From a bacterium (lineage in GTDB: Bacteria; Patescibacteriota; Saccharimonadia; Saccharimonadales; UBA4665): a stretch of 34,527 bases of DNA. How positions within the stretch are numbered: position 1 is the stretch's first letter; each line of letters begins with the position of its first letter. The DNA is taken from NCBI GenBank assembly GCA_010027485.1, contig RGVC01000002.1, positions 1 to 34,527 on the forward strand, written 5' to 3'. The notes beneath the pieces were generated by a model that saw only the letters and a program-made list of their open reading frames with translations, had not been told where the DNA came from and did not search any database. Position numbers and translations under genes: made by a program. Positions 15,227-23,217 of the stretch are shown here, piece after piece.

Positions 15227-15246
15227 TTGCAGGTGCCCCTTTGCAA
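15212..15246. repeat. 35-bp direct repeat, copy 1 (decayed pilin)
   Basis: The 35 bases ending GTGCCCCTTTGCAA are identical to 15763-15797. They cover the ribosome-binding region, ATG and first codons of both pilin copies. Confidence 0.9.
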
Positions 15247-15248
15247 AG

Positions 15249-15278
15249 TATGAAGGACATTGTTAAATGTCCTTCATA
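15249..15278. other. 12-bp perfect hairpin between pilin copies
   Basis: TATGAAGGACAT and its complement form a 12-bp stem with a 6-base loop. No T-run follows on either strand, so it is not a standard terminator. It could stabilise the 3' end of the major pilin mRNA. Confidence 0.5.
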
Positions 15279-15297
15279 TAGTTTAAGCAAACTTAAC

Positions 15298-15777
15298 TTA
15301 ATTAGCAGTTACGCAAGAGCTTCCACCGCCATCATTAACATAATATACTACCGCCCTGGTTTTGTCTGCAGTAGTCAAGGTTGTTGGTGTAGTACCCACA
15401 CAACTAGCCGAAACATATATATACGCAGTATTAATAGTAGTGGGTAGATCTGCCGCTTTCGCCGGTACAGTTGCGGTTGGCGCATCAACTGACCTTAATT
15501 GGCTATTGCCAACGTTAGCTCTAGTTTTAATCTCCGCTGCAGTTGCCCCAGTTAGATCAGCATTATTGTTGTCACTTGCCCATGCTGTAAGCGCGCTAGC
15601 GATTCTTGATGCGTCTGCTTTACGAGCACTATTACGTTGATTGTTTTGTAGAGCTGGTACTGCAAGTAGTACGGCTAGGATAATTAGCGCGCCGATAGCT
15701 AGTACGATCAATACTTCGATAATGGTGAAGCCTGATTGCCCTTTTTGAGAGTTTAGTTTGTTAGTTAGTTTGTTCAT
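15298..15777 (-). CDS. Major type IV pilin candidate
   Basis: The prepilin leader is short and the segment SGFTIIEVLIVLAIGALIILAVLLAVPALQ is a textbook class III N-terminus: cleavage after Gly, Phe at mature position 1 and Glu5. The globular part of about 115 residues is Ala/Thr-rich and ends with VYYVNDGGGSSCVTAN, a D-region with Cys pairing to the earlier SASCVG. It has its own strong -10 and a leader of about 55 bases containing a GCGT/ACGC hairpin and AAAGGGG before the ATG. This separate, strong expression signal and the compact size make it the best candidate for the main subunit. The neighbour at 15886 is the alternative. Confidence 0.88.
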   Translation of the reverse strand: MNKLTNKLNSQKGQSGFTIIEVLIVLAIGALIILAVLLAVPALQNNQRNSARKADASRIASALTAWASDNNNADLTGATAAEIKTRANVGNSQLRSVDAPTATVPAKAADLPTTINTAYIYVSASCVGTTPTTLTTADKTRAVVYYVNDGGGSSCVTAN

Positions 15778-15797
15778 TTGCAGGTGCCCCTTTGCAA
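15763..15797. repeat. 35-bp direct repeat, copy 2 (intact pilin)
   Basis: Identical to 15212-15246. Includes the intact pilin's ATG at 15775-15777 and the bases upstream of it. Recombination between the copies would delete the intact gene. Confidence 0.9.
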
Positions 15798-15834
15798 TTT
15801 AATTTTAATCGCGTTATTACGCTTATGATTAGAT

Positions 15835-15863
15835 ATTATATTCTTTTTCTACTATAAGCAAGT
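15835..15863 (-). promoter_or_regulatory. Promoter of the major pilin
   Basis: A perfect TATAAT is preceded at 17 bases by ACTTGC, a weak -35. It lies in the 108-base gap between the two pilin genes, whose remaining bases show only a hairpin and the DnaA-box-like site. Confidence 0.55.
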
Positions 15864-15875
15864 ACTTTTTTTTGG

Positions 15876-15884
15876 TGTGGATAA
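15876..15884 (-). promoter_or_regulatory. Perfect DnaA-box sequence upstream of the major pilin
   Basis: TTATCCACA on the minus strand matches the DnaA consensus exactly. It lies about 12 bases upstream of the pilin -35 and one base after the previous pilin's stop. A single box may be chance. Confidence 0.25.
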
Positions 15885-15885
15885 G

Positions 15886-16335
15886 TTATAGTTGTCTACA
15901 CTGTGACATGGACGGGTCAAGTGCATATAGGGCGACTATATCTCTGGAACCACCAGCTATAAATTTACCGGTTGTTGTAGTATCGCAGAGTGCATTATTA
16001 TAAATATATATTTTTGACGAATCTGTTACTGAGTTAGGGTCTGTGTTTAATCCTGAAACGATTGGAATCTTAATCGTAACATTTGTTGCCACATATATAC
16101 TTAAGGCTGGGAATGTTAAAGGATTTGTTGTGTCTGGAAATCTACCCATGTTTTGGAGACGGTAATCGGAGACGGCCTGGAGGATGGCAGAGACATCGGC
16201 TTTACGCTTGCTGTTGTTGTTCCATCTGTTGATTGCCGGAATGGCTAAGAAAACCATCATGAGTATTAATCCACCGATGGCGAGTACGAAAAGTACCTCT
16301 ACTATGGTAAAGCCTTTTGCTTTACTATTCTTCAT
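15886..16335 (-). CDS. Type IV pilin, second
   Basis: The N-terminus KGFTIVEVLFVLAIGGLILMMVFLAIPAINRWNNNSKRKADVSAILQAV closely resembles the major pilin, including the ARKAD/KRKAD basic stretch after the helix. The globular part (about 100 residues) has a Cys pair (ALCDTT and MSQCRQL). I place the start at the second ATG (MKNSKAKG), because GGAAGG at the PilC stop is a good ribosome binding site for it and the leader is then a normal length. It follows pilC by 4 bases, so it belongs to the pilM-to-pilC transcript. It may be a minor or alternative major subunit. Confidence 0.85.
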   Translation of the reverse strand: MKNSKAKGFTIVEVLFVLAIGGLILMMVFLAIPAINRWNNNSKRKADVSAILQAVSDYRLQNMGRFPDTTNPLTFPALSIYVATNVTIKIPIVSGLNTDPNSVTDSSKIYIYNNALCDTTTTGKFIAGGSRDIVALYALDPSMSQCRQL

Positions 16336-16339
16336 GGCC

Positions 16340-17554
16340 TTACCTTCCACCAAAACCAGATTGATTGGCTAGGCCGTATATTGGAAGTAGGATTGCTGCG
16401 ACAAGTATAAAAGCCATAATGCCCATTACAATCATCATAACGGGCTCAATTATGGTGCTGATGGTTTTAACTTCGTTATCTACTTCTTTTTCGTAGTAAT
16501 CGGCTACTTTGCCCATCATTTGTTCCATAGCACCGGATTGCTCGCCAATTTTTATCATTTGCGGAACAAGATCTAAGAATTCAGGTTTGTTTTCAATGGA
16601 CTCGGACAATGATTTGCCACCCTTTACCTGCACAATTGCTTGCTTTAATGTGGCTTCAATATGCACATTGTCTATTGATTCGGCGGCTATTTGAAGCATT
16701 TGCACCAGTGGCACGCCACTAGAAATTAATGTTGATCCAGTGCGCGCAAAACGGGCCATGTATAGTTTCATAAACAGTGGCGCAATTGGCCAAGCACGCA
16801 TTTTTACACGATCAAATACTGCCTTGCCAGGACCGGATTTGATCCACCTGAAGCCTGAAACACCAAAGATAACGACAAGTATAATAACCAAGTACCAGAA
16901 ATGGGTTATGAAGTGCGATACAGCAAGTAACAGTCTAGTAACAAATGGCAAAGAAGCACCTGGAATACCACTGTAGATATTCTGCACTTGCGGCAACACC
17001 TTGACCACCATGAATGTGCCCACGCCGGCCATTACTAGAAGCACAATTAATGGATAAATCATGGCTCCACGCACCTTAGATTTCACATCAGCATCTTTTT
17101 CTTGTTGGTTAGCAAGACGCTCTAAGCCTTTATCTAGTGTGCCTGATGTTTCGCTGGCTTCAACTAGGCTCACGAATATCTTATCGAATATTTTAGGGTG
17201 TTTGGCTAAAGACTCGCTAAAAGATTTACCAGCTTCAACATCGGATATGACTTGTTTAATTACTTCTTCGAAAGCTTTGTTTTTAAGCTTGTCGGCAATA
17301 CTGCGTAGACTTTGCACTAAGGGCAAGCCGGCATTAATGAGGGTAGCTAGTTGCCTGCTAAACAGTATCTTGTCTTTAGTCTTAATGCGTGTTCCACCAA
17401 AAAGCTTGTTGTTGGTTTTTTCTTGTATTGTAATTGGAATTAAACCTTGTTTTTGAACAAGTTTGGTGGCTTCTTTTTCGTTGTTGGCCTGCACCAATCC
17501 TTTTATTTTTTTTCCAGTTTTGGTGTTTTGTGCCTGGTAGGTAAACGTCAGCAT
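16340..17554 (-). CDS. pilC: Pilus platform protein PilC
   Basis: PilC is the inner-membrane platform on which PilB and PilT act. It has two copies of the T2SF domain, each starting with the KDKILFSRQLATLINAGLPLVQSL or MKLYMARFARTGSTLISSGVPLVQML segment. Three membrane helices lie near residues 165-190, 215-235 and 375-400. The N-terminal FTYQAQNTKTGKKIKGLVQANNEKEA segment is typical. The 404-residue length is normal. It follows pilT by 4 bases and precedes the second pilin by 4, in one operon. Confidence 0.95.
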   Translation of the reverse strand: MLTFTYQAQNTKTGKKIKGLVQANNEKEATKLVQKQGLIPITIQEKTNNKLFGGTRIKTKDKILFSRQLATLINAGLPLVQSLRSIADKLKNKAFEEVIKQVISDVEAGKSFSESLAKHPKIFDKIFVSLVEASETSGTLDKGLERLANQQEKDADVKSKVRGAMIYPLIVLLVMAGVGTFMVVKVLPQVQNIYSGIPGASLPFVTRLLLAVSHFITHFWYLVIILVVIFGVSGFRWIKSGPGKAVFDRVKMRAWPIAPLFMKLYMARFARTGSTLISSGVPLVQMLQIAAESIDNVHIEATLKQAIVQVKGGKSLSESIENKPEFLDLVPQMIKIGEQSGAMEQMMGKVADYYEKEVDNEVKTISTIIEPVMMIVMGIMAFILVAAILLPIYGLANQSGFGGR

Positions 17555-17558
17555 TGGT

Positions 17559-18626
17559 TTAAGACCTCATCAAGCGTTTAAGCTCTTCTGTGTCCACTGC
17601 ATAATTTAAGGCTTCATCAAATGTAATTGTGCCTTGGTTTACTAAGCCAGCAAGCTCTTTGTCCATAGATTGCATACCAAATTCTGAGCCAGTTTGGATG
17701 ACTGCCTCTAGCTGATGAGTTTTGCCTTCCCTGACTATGTTTCTTACGGCTGGTGTTGAAATAAGTATTTCTGATGCAGCGACCCGTCCACCGTTTATAG
17801 ACGGAATAAGCCGCTGGGAAACTACGGCCATTAGTATATTAGCGAGCTGAGCTCGAATTTGAGGTTGCTGGTGTGGCGGGAACACATCTATCATGCGGTC
17901 GATTGTTTGTGAGGCGCTATTAGTATGCAGGGTAGCAAATACTAAGTGTCCAGTTTCGGCTATAGTAATGGCGCTAGCAATGGTTTCTAGATCGCGCATC
18001 TCGCCAATTAGCACTACATCTGGATCTTGGCGCAGAGAGCTCCTAAGCGCCGCTGAAAATGAGTAGGTATCATAGTGCACTTCCCTTTGAACAATAATAG
18101 ATTTAGCTGATTTATGAGTGTATTCAATAGGATCTTCGATAGTAATTATATGCTTGCTTTGTTCTTGGTTTATTTTGTTTATAAGAGCAGCAAGCGAGGT
18201 AGACTTACCTGAACCTGTTGGGCCGGTAAATAGTACTAGGCCTCTAGGGTAATCAACCATTTTATTGACTATTGCTGGCAAGCCGAGCTGTTCAATTGAC
18301 ATAATCTGACTAGGTATGAGTCTTAGAGCTGCTGCTAAGTTGCCACGTTCATGAAAAGCATTAACTCTAAATCGGCCAATATCACCGTAGGCAAAACTAA
18401 AATCAAATTCTTTGTCTTTTAATAAGATTTGCTTTTGGTCTTCATCTAAAATAGCAAATACTAGAGCCTCGATTGCCGACTCATCCAAAACTTCTGCACC
18501 GTTTACGGGCGCCAGTGTACCATCCACTCTAAGCATCGGTGGCAAGCCCACCTGCAAGTGAATATCAGAACCTTTTCTTTTTATTACTTCTTCGAGTAAC
18601 AGTTCTATTTTTGGTTGAGATTGCAT
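17559..18626 (-). CDS. pilT: Pilus retraction ATPase PilT
   Basis: PilT depolymerises the pilus and drives twitching. The Walker A GPTGSGKS is at residues 135-142, the Walker B region reads DPDVVLIGEMRD, and the His box is ETGHLVFATLHTNSA. The C-terminal VRNIVREGKTHQL is the AIRNLIRE-type motif that marks PilT and separates it from PilB. The 355-residue length is right. Its presence, with all these motifs intact, implies that pili can retract. It lies between pilB and pilC, 19 and 4 bases away. Confidence 0.95.
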   Translation of the reverse strand: MQSQPKIELLLEEVIKRKGSDIHLQVGLPPMLRVDGTLAPVNGAEVLDESAIEALVFAILDEDQKQILLKDKEFDFSFAYGDIGRFRVNAFHERGNLAAALRLIPSQIMSIEQLGLPAIVNKMVDYPRGLVLFTGPTGSGKSTSLAALINKINQEQSKHIITIEDPIEYTHKSAKSIIVQREVHYDTYSFSAALRSSLRQDPDVVLIGEMRDLETIASAITIAETGHLVFATLHTNSASQTIDRMIDVFPPHQQPQIRAQLANILMAVVSQRLIPSINGGRVAASEILISTPAVRNIVREGKTHQLEAVIQTGSEFGMQSMDKELAGLVNQGTITFDEALNYAVDTEELKRLMRS

Positions 18627-18645
18627 TTTTTATGCCCTACCCTTT

Positions 18646-20448
18646 TTATGCATTATCTATCGCTGCCACTCGGTTAATTTCTTCGATGGTCGTTCGTCCA
18701 TCCAGCGCTTTTAGGTATCCGTCTTGGCGCATGTTTACCATACCCTCAACTTCTGCTACGGCCGCTATTTCGGCACTAGTAGCTTTTCGCAGAATCAATT
18801 TTTGAATTGTATCTGTTATCTCGAATACTTCGTATAGTCCAAGACGACCCTTAAAGCCACCTGGAGTATCGGGTGTATCTTGACCCTTATATAAAGTATA
18901 AGCGGTTTGGCTAGCAAGTGGCAAGGTTTTATAGCCTAAATCTTCTGAAACCGCAGGTACCTTATCTGGTGCCTTCGGCAACAATTTACCAACCGTTGCC
19001 TGAATGGCGCCTGTTTCGGCTGGCGATGAAGCGTATTTTACTTTCATACTTTCATCTATTTTACGCACCAAACGCTGTCCTATAACTGTATGGACTGTAC
19101 TAGCAATCAAAAACGGCTCGATGCCCATTTCTAGTAAACGAGGCAAAATACCAGCCGCACTGTTGGTGTGCAGGGTGGCGAAAACAAGGTGACCGGTAAG
19201 AGCTGCTTCCACTGCTAGCTGAGCGGTTTCTTTGTCGCGAATTTCTCCAACCATCACAACGTCGGGATCTTGGCGAAGAATACTTCTAAGTCCTGTAGAG
19301 AATGTAAGTCCAACTTCTGTGTTTACCTGAATCTGGTTGATACCTTCCATTTTGTATTCCACTGGATCTTCAAGCGTGACGATGTTTATGCCGTCTCCCA
19401 TAATTTCCTGAATAAGCGCATACATGGTGGTTGACTTTCCGGAGCCTGTTGGGCCACTGGTAAGTACCATGCCGTTTGGCCTGCCTAGGCCTTTTCGAAT
19501 CATTCTTAGCGACCGGCCAGCGTAACCCATATCTTCTAGCTTTAAAGTTGTGCCAGACTTATCTAGTAAACGAATCACCACCTGCTCACCCCAAACAATT
19601 GGCGCAATTGCAATACGAAGATCGATACTCTTACCGTCCACTAAAACACTAAAGCTACCGTCTTGAGGGATGCGGTGCTCATCGATTTTTAAGTTAGACA
19701 TGATTTTAATTCTAGATATTAGGGCTGGTTCGATAGTTTTCGGCAGGCGCATAATTTCTCTTAATATTCCATCAATACGACAACGAATTTTGACTTCTTT
19801 TTCGATTGGTTCTATGTGAATATCACTGGCGCGGTTATGTGCGGCGTATTCCAAAATGGCCGTTAAGGCCTTAGAGATCGGTGAATCGGCAACGATTGTT
19901 TTAATTTCGGAGGCTGAATCTTTTTTACCAGATTTTTTCCCTGCTTTTTCCTGTGCAGACCTAGACTTTTCTTCTCCGTCCATAGCGCTAGATAAATCAG
20001 TGTTTATGTTGGACTGGTACTGTTGCATTACATGGCGTATGCCCGCTTCGCTTGCCACATACACTTTTAGCGGTCTACCAATACGATTACTCAAGAAATC
20101 CACCGCCTGAACATTGTCGGCGTCGAGCATAGCCACTACTAGCCTGCTTTGCATCTCACCCAAAGGTACTGCCATGTATCTTTCTGCAATATCGATAGGT
20201 AGAAGTGTGAGGATTTTAGGGTCCACCTTGGCATTTGTAAGGTTCACATAAGGCACCCCGGTAATAGATGAGTTAGCTTTTACTAATTGTTCTTCTGTGA
20301 TGTATTTTTGCTTTATTAAAAACCCAATTAGCGGTTGCTTAGCCTTATCTGATTCGGTCTTAGCCTGCTGCATTTTTTCGGCTGTTAGCATGCCCTCCTT
20401 AACAAGAGACTCTTCTATTTTGAGTGCTTGTGTAGCTGGCTCAGCCAT
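18646..20448 (-). CDS. pilB: Pilus extension ATPase PilB
   Basis: PilB powers pilus assembly from the cytoplasm. The N-terminal 140 residues fit the MshEN/T2SSE_N domain, then a Lys/Ser-rich linker (about 155-185) leads into the motor. Walker A GPTGSGKS is at residues 332-339, with DPDVVMVGEIRD and TGHLVFATLHTNSAA following. Many PilB/GspE proteins carry a tetracysteine zinc site after GQRLVR; here that segment is IDESMKVKYASS and the whole protein has only one Cys, so the zinc site is missing. At 600 residues it is slightly long. Start MAEPATQ is 5 bases after the small PilP-position gene. Confidence 0.95.
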   Translation of the reverse strand: MAEPATQALKIEESLVKEGMLTAEKMQQAKTESDKAKQPLIGFLIKQKYITEEQLVKANSSITGVPYVNLTNAKVDPKILTLLPIDIAERYMAVPLGEMQSRLVVAMLDADNVQAVDFLSNRIGRPLKVYVASEAGIRHVMQQYQSNINTDLSSAMDGEEKSRSAQEKAGKKSGKKDSASEIKTIVADSPISKALTAILEYAAHNRASDIHIEPIEKEVKIRCRIDGILREIMRLPKTIEPALISRIKIMSNLKIDEHRIPQDGSFSVLVDGKSIDLRIAIAPIVWGEQVVIRLLDKSGTTLKLEDMGYAGRSLRMIRKGLGRPNGMVLTSGPTGSGKSTTMYALIQEIMGDGINIVTLEDPVEYKMEGINQIQVNTEVGLTFSTGLRSILRQDPDVVMVGEIRDKETAQLAVEAALTGHLVFATLHTNSAAGILPRLLEMGIEPFLIASTVHTVIGQRLVRKIDESMKVKYASSPAETGAIQATVGKLLPKAPDKVPAVSEDLGYKTLPLASQTAYTLYKGQDTPDTPGGFKGRLGLYEVFEITDTIQKLILRKATSAEIAAVAEVEGMVNMRQDGYLKALDGRTTIEEINRVAAIDNA

Positions 20449-20453
20449 CTTAA

Positions 20454-20705
20454 CTATCTCCCAGGAGAATTAAAAGGATCAGTGTTAGAATTTTGTCCGA
20501 TAACAATTATTCTGGTTGGGTCAAAAGCTGATGAGTTATAAAAACGCTTGTCTGGCTGCTGAAATGTAGAAGTAATTTGCGGAACCACCTCTACTTGACT
20601 CTGTCTGTCCTTGGGTGTTACGAACACATAATTAGAAATTATGAACGAGAATATTCCACTGACCACTACAATTACTGCGATTACGGCTATGTCTTTTTGC
20701 TTCAT
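20454..20705 (-). CDS. Small membrane protein in the PilP position
   Basis: The 83-residue product has one membrane helix (about residues 6-30), then a short polar tail ending NTDPFNSPGR. It sits where PilP sits in pilMNOP operons, but it is much shorter and has no lipobox, and I cannot show homology. It could bridge PilN/PilO to other envelope parts. Its ATG overlaps the pilO stop by 4 bases (ATGA), showing tight coupling. Confidence 0.7.
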   Translation of the reverse strand: MKQKDIAVIAVIVVVSGIFSFIISNYVFVTPKDRQSQVEVVPQITSTFQQPDKRFYNSSAFDPTRIIVIGQNSNTDPFNSPGR

Positions 20706-21373
20706 TTCACCACCTTTTTCTCTATCTTGAATTCTTTGGCTGGCTGGTAGTAAGTATGTGCAGTAAACGTAATAGTCATATTACTAGAAGAACCGCTAAC
20801 ATTTACTTGGTCTATAACCATTGGTCGGATTGATTTTTCTAAGCTATCAAATAGGCCTTGCGCCGCACTATAGTTGGTGGTGACTGTAAAGCCGAATGGC
20901 ACCTTAATAGCAGTTGGAGCTCCGCTACTTGCTGTATTTTGAGCATTGGGATCATCTACACCAGACACACTTGTAAAGTTTATGTTGCGGTCTTTTAAAA
21001 TTTTCTCAACAGATGAGGTAAGAGCCGGAAAATCGTAAACACTCGGCAACGAATTAAGAACGATTTTGGCATTATTGCCATCATTATCTCCAGTGCCCTT
21101 TTGGCTCCCGCCGATTACATTAGGGTCGGCATTATTAAATTTATTGTAGGAATTCTGCAGAGTGTTATAGGCAGCTACATTGGCATCTAGTTGTTTTTTG
21201 GCACTTTCTTTGGCAACAGCAACATGAGATTGATATTTGTTTTGACTGATTAATGCGTTGGAAGCCACTAAACAGAAAATTACTATAAATGAAGCAGCGC
21301 CAACTATGCCGACCATACGTGCATTGGTTTTGGATAGCTGGGCAGCTTTTTTAGATAATGAGCTTTCGGCCAT
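20702..21373 (-). CDS. pilO: Pilus assembly protein PilO-like
   Basis: A Lys-rich cytoplasmic N-terminus leads into one membrane helix (about residues 20-42), a coiled-coil-like stretch, and a C-terminal ferredoxin-like domain, the PilO layout. 'IKVPFGFTVTTNYSAAQGLFDSLEKSIRPMVIDQVNVSG' is close to the usual 'v.f.v.G.y..l..Fl..le...r.v.v..l' PilO segment. It follows pilN with no gap and overlaps the next small gene by 4 bases. PilO pairs with PilN in the periplasmic-side ring that links platform and PilM. Assignment rests on layout and position, not close identity. Confidence 0.82.
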   Translation of the reverse strand: MAESSLSKKAAQLSKTNARMVGIVGAASFIVIFCLVASNALISQNKYQSHVAVAKESAKKQLDANVAAYNTLQNSYNKFNNADPNVIGGSQKGTGDNDGNNAKIVLNSLPSVYDFPALTSSVEKILKDRNINFTSVSGVDDPNAQNTASSGAPTAIKVPFGFTVTTNYSAAQGLFDSLEKSIRPMVIDQVNVSGSSSNMTITFTAHTYYQPAKEFKIEKKVVK

Positions 21374-22054
21374 TTAGTTACCCTCCTGTTTTGGTGCGTC
21401 TTTAAATACCTGCGTGGGTTGTTCGGTAGATGATCTGGTAGAGGTCTGATTAGGTACACTTAGCAATATAGTCTTGTTGATATCGAATATTACAGGGTCA
21501 TATTGAAAACCAACAGAATAGGTTGCGCCTCCCTGACCGCTCACGGCATAAGAGCTTAGCACTACACCGCTAAAAGCTTTGGCGCTGGTCTTGCTTTTTT
21601 CTATTTTATATTGAGTAAATTTTAGAGTATCAACATACTTATTAACGCTACTTAGCGTTGGTGCGGTTCCTGTGATTGTAATTTTATGAGTATTAAAATC
21701 AACAGTAAAATTAGTAATGGATACATCCGATGGTGTAGTTTGAATCAAATAATTAAACAGTCTAGACGCTGCGGGCTTTGAAGCGTGTAAGGCGGTCAGG
21801 CTATTTAGCTGGTTTTGAACGGTAAGAATTTTTTTAAGCTGTGAATCTTTTTGTATTTGTGCGGTTGTTTTTGCAATGTCTTGGTTTAAGTCGTTAATAT
21901 GTTTTTTTTGAATTTGACTCAAAGAAAACAGCGTTACAACTAATGCTATTGCTGCCGCACTAGCCAATAAAGAAGCCACAATAATTATGCGTTGAACACG
22001 ACTGGCTTTGACTAGTTCTTGTTTTACATCTGGTAATAGATTTAGCTCGATCAT
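21374..22054 (-). CDS. pilN: Pilus assembly protein PilN-like
   Basis: The N-terminal MIELNLLPDVKQEL is the conserved PilN INLLP motif that inserts into PilM. One membrane helix at about residues 23-47 is followed by a coiled coil and a domain with SVNKYVDTLKFTQYKIEKSKTSAKA. Its ATG overlaps the pilM stop by 4 bases (ATGA). The 226-residue length is normal, with a slightly long C-terminal tail rich in Ser, Thr and Gln. Confidence 0.9.
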   Translation of the reverse strand: MIELNLLPDVKQELVKASRVQRIIIVASLLASAAAIALVVTLFSLSQIQKKHINDLNQDIAKTTAQIQKDSQLKKILTVQNQLNSLTALHASKPAASRLFNYLIQTTPSDVSITNFTVDFNTHKITITGTAPTLSSVNKYVDTLKFTQYKIEKSKTSAKAFSGVVLSSYAVSGQGGATYSVGFQYDPVIFDINKTILLSVPNQTSTRSSTEQPTQVFKDAPKQEGN

Positions 22055-23091
22055 GCTTTACGCTCCGCTAAGCCGACTGCAACTGCAAACTGATTAGATA
22101 ATGCTAGTAACTCATTTTGCCTGGACTGGCTGTATGCTACATTTCGCCAGGAATTGCCTATTTCTATGTTCATGCCAAATTTATTCGCCAAGTACAGCGG
22201 AAACTCAGGAATCACAGATGCGCCACCTGTAACAATTATGTTACTAACCTTCTCGCCAGCATATCTAGTCTGATAAAACTTTATAGACTTTTCAATCTCG
22301 GTGCACAGACTGTCAATGGTCTGCACTATGGAGTTTACAACTTGACCTTCCAGCTTGGCTTTGGTCATTCCAAACTTGAACACGAATTGTTCTGCCTGCT
22401 TTTGGTCGACATTTAAATTATCCATTGCTGATTTCACTATCGATTCCACTCCAGTTGGTATACTGCGTGTCAAAAATGGTATACCGCCTTTTATTATTAC
22501 TAAATCGGCAGATCTGCGTCCAATATCTATTATGATATGCGGGGTGGCATCTTGAGGCGTCAATGCTCTGGCCATTGCTAAATTATCTGGTTCAAAAGCC
22601 ACCACATTTAACCCGATTGCTTCTAGCATATCCAAACGATCTTCAACATATTTATTGGGAATACTAGTTAAAATAATTGATTGTTTAGTTTTGTCGGTTG
22701 GCGAATCACCAATCACTGCCCAGTCAATTTTTGACTCATCAATAGGCGTAGGAATCAAAGAATCTGCTTGTAATTTGATGGAGTTAGCTAGCTCTTTAGG
22801 TGGTAGCCTGTCGACATCGGCAATAGTAGTAAATACCCTATTAGATGGAATGCCTACTGCGACATTTTTGGTGCTTAAGACTGTTTTAGAGACTAATTGC
22901 TGTATAATTCCAGCCAGTTTTGCCCTATCAGACGCTGAATCACTCATGGAAATACGGCTATCTATTGGTACGTAAGAATATTTAACTAAAGTCTTGGACG
23001 CGCCAGAGCCACGCAACTGGACAAGTCTAATAGCACTAGAGCCAATGTCTAGTCCGAAAAAGTCTTCACTAACAGATAATAACGGGCTCAT
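22051..23091 (-). CDS. pilM: Pilus assembly ATPase-fold protein PilM
   Basis: PilM is an actin-like cytoplasmic protein that binds the N-terminus of PilN. It begins with FFGLDIGSSAIRLVQL, the phosphate 1 motif, and has IIIDIGRRSADLVIIKGGIPFLTRSI (phosphate 2) and IIVTGGASVIPEFPLYLANKFG (adenosine motif). The 346-residue length is normal. An extended -10 lies 12 bases upstream, so this gene probably starts the operon that runs through pilN, pilO, the small gene, pilB, pilT, pilC and the second pilin. Confidence 0.95.
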   Translation of the reverse strand: MSPLLSVSEDFFGLDIGSSAIRLVQLRGSGASKTLVKYSYVPIDSRISMSDSASDRAKLAGIIQQLVSKTVLSTKNVAVGIPSNRVFTTIADVDRLPPKELANSIKLQADSLIPTPIDESKIDWAVIGDSPTDKTKQSIILTSIPNKYVEDRLDMLEAIGLNVVAFEPDNLAMARALTPQDATPHIIIDIGRRSADLVIIKGGIPFLTRSIPTGVESIVKSAMDNLNVDQKQAEQFVFKFGMTKAKLEGQVVNSIVQTIDSLCTEIEKSIKFYQTRYAGEKVSNIIVTGGASVIPEFPLYLANKFGMNIEIGNSWRNVAYSQSRQNELLALSNQFAVAVGLAERKA

Positions 23092-23103
23092 AATCTATCC
23101 TCG

Positions 23104-23112
23104 ATTATAGCA
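23104..23112 (-). promoter_or_regulatory. Extended -10 promoter of the pilM operon
   Basis: TGCTATAAT on the minus strand lies 12 bases before the pilM ATG at 23091. GAGGAT overlaps the expected start site, so the leader would be about 6 bases. The rest of the 126-base gap shows nothing else. Confidence 0.6.
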
Positions 23113-23217
23113 TAAGCGTTATCTTTCATTCTGCTGTATGTGCCTGCTGTTTTTGCTTTCAAGTTTTATCCCACCATTCTCAACTTAGCACCCCAGAGGG
23201 CTAATGCTTATATTTTA

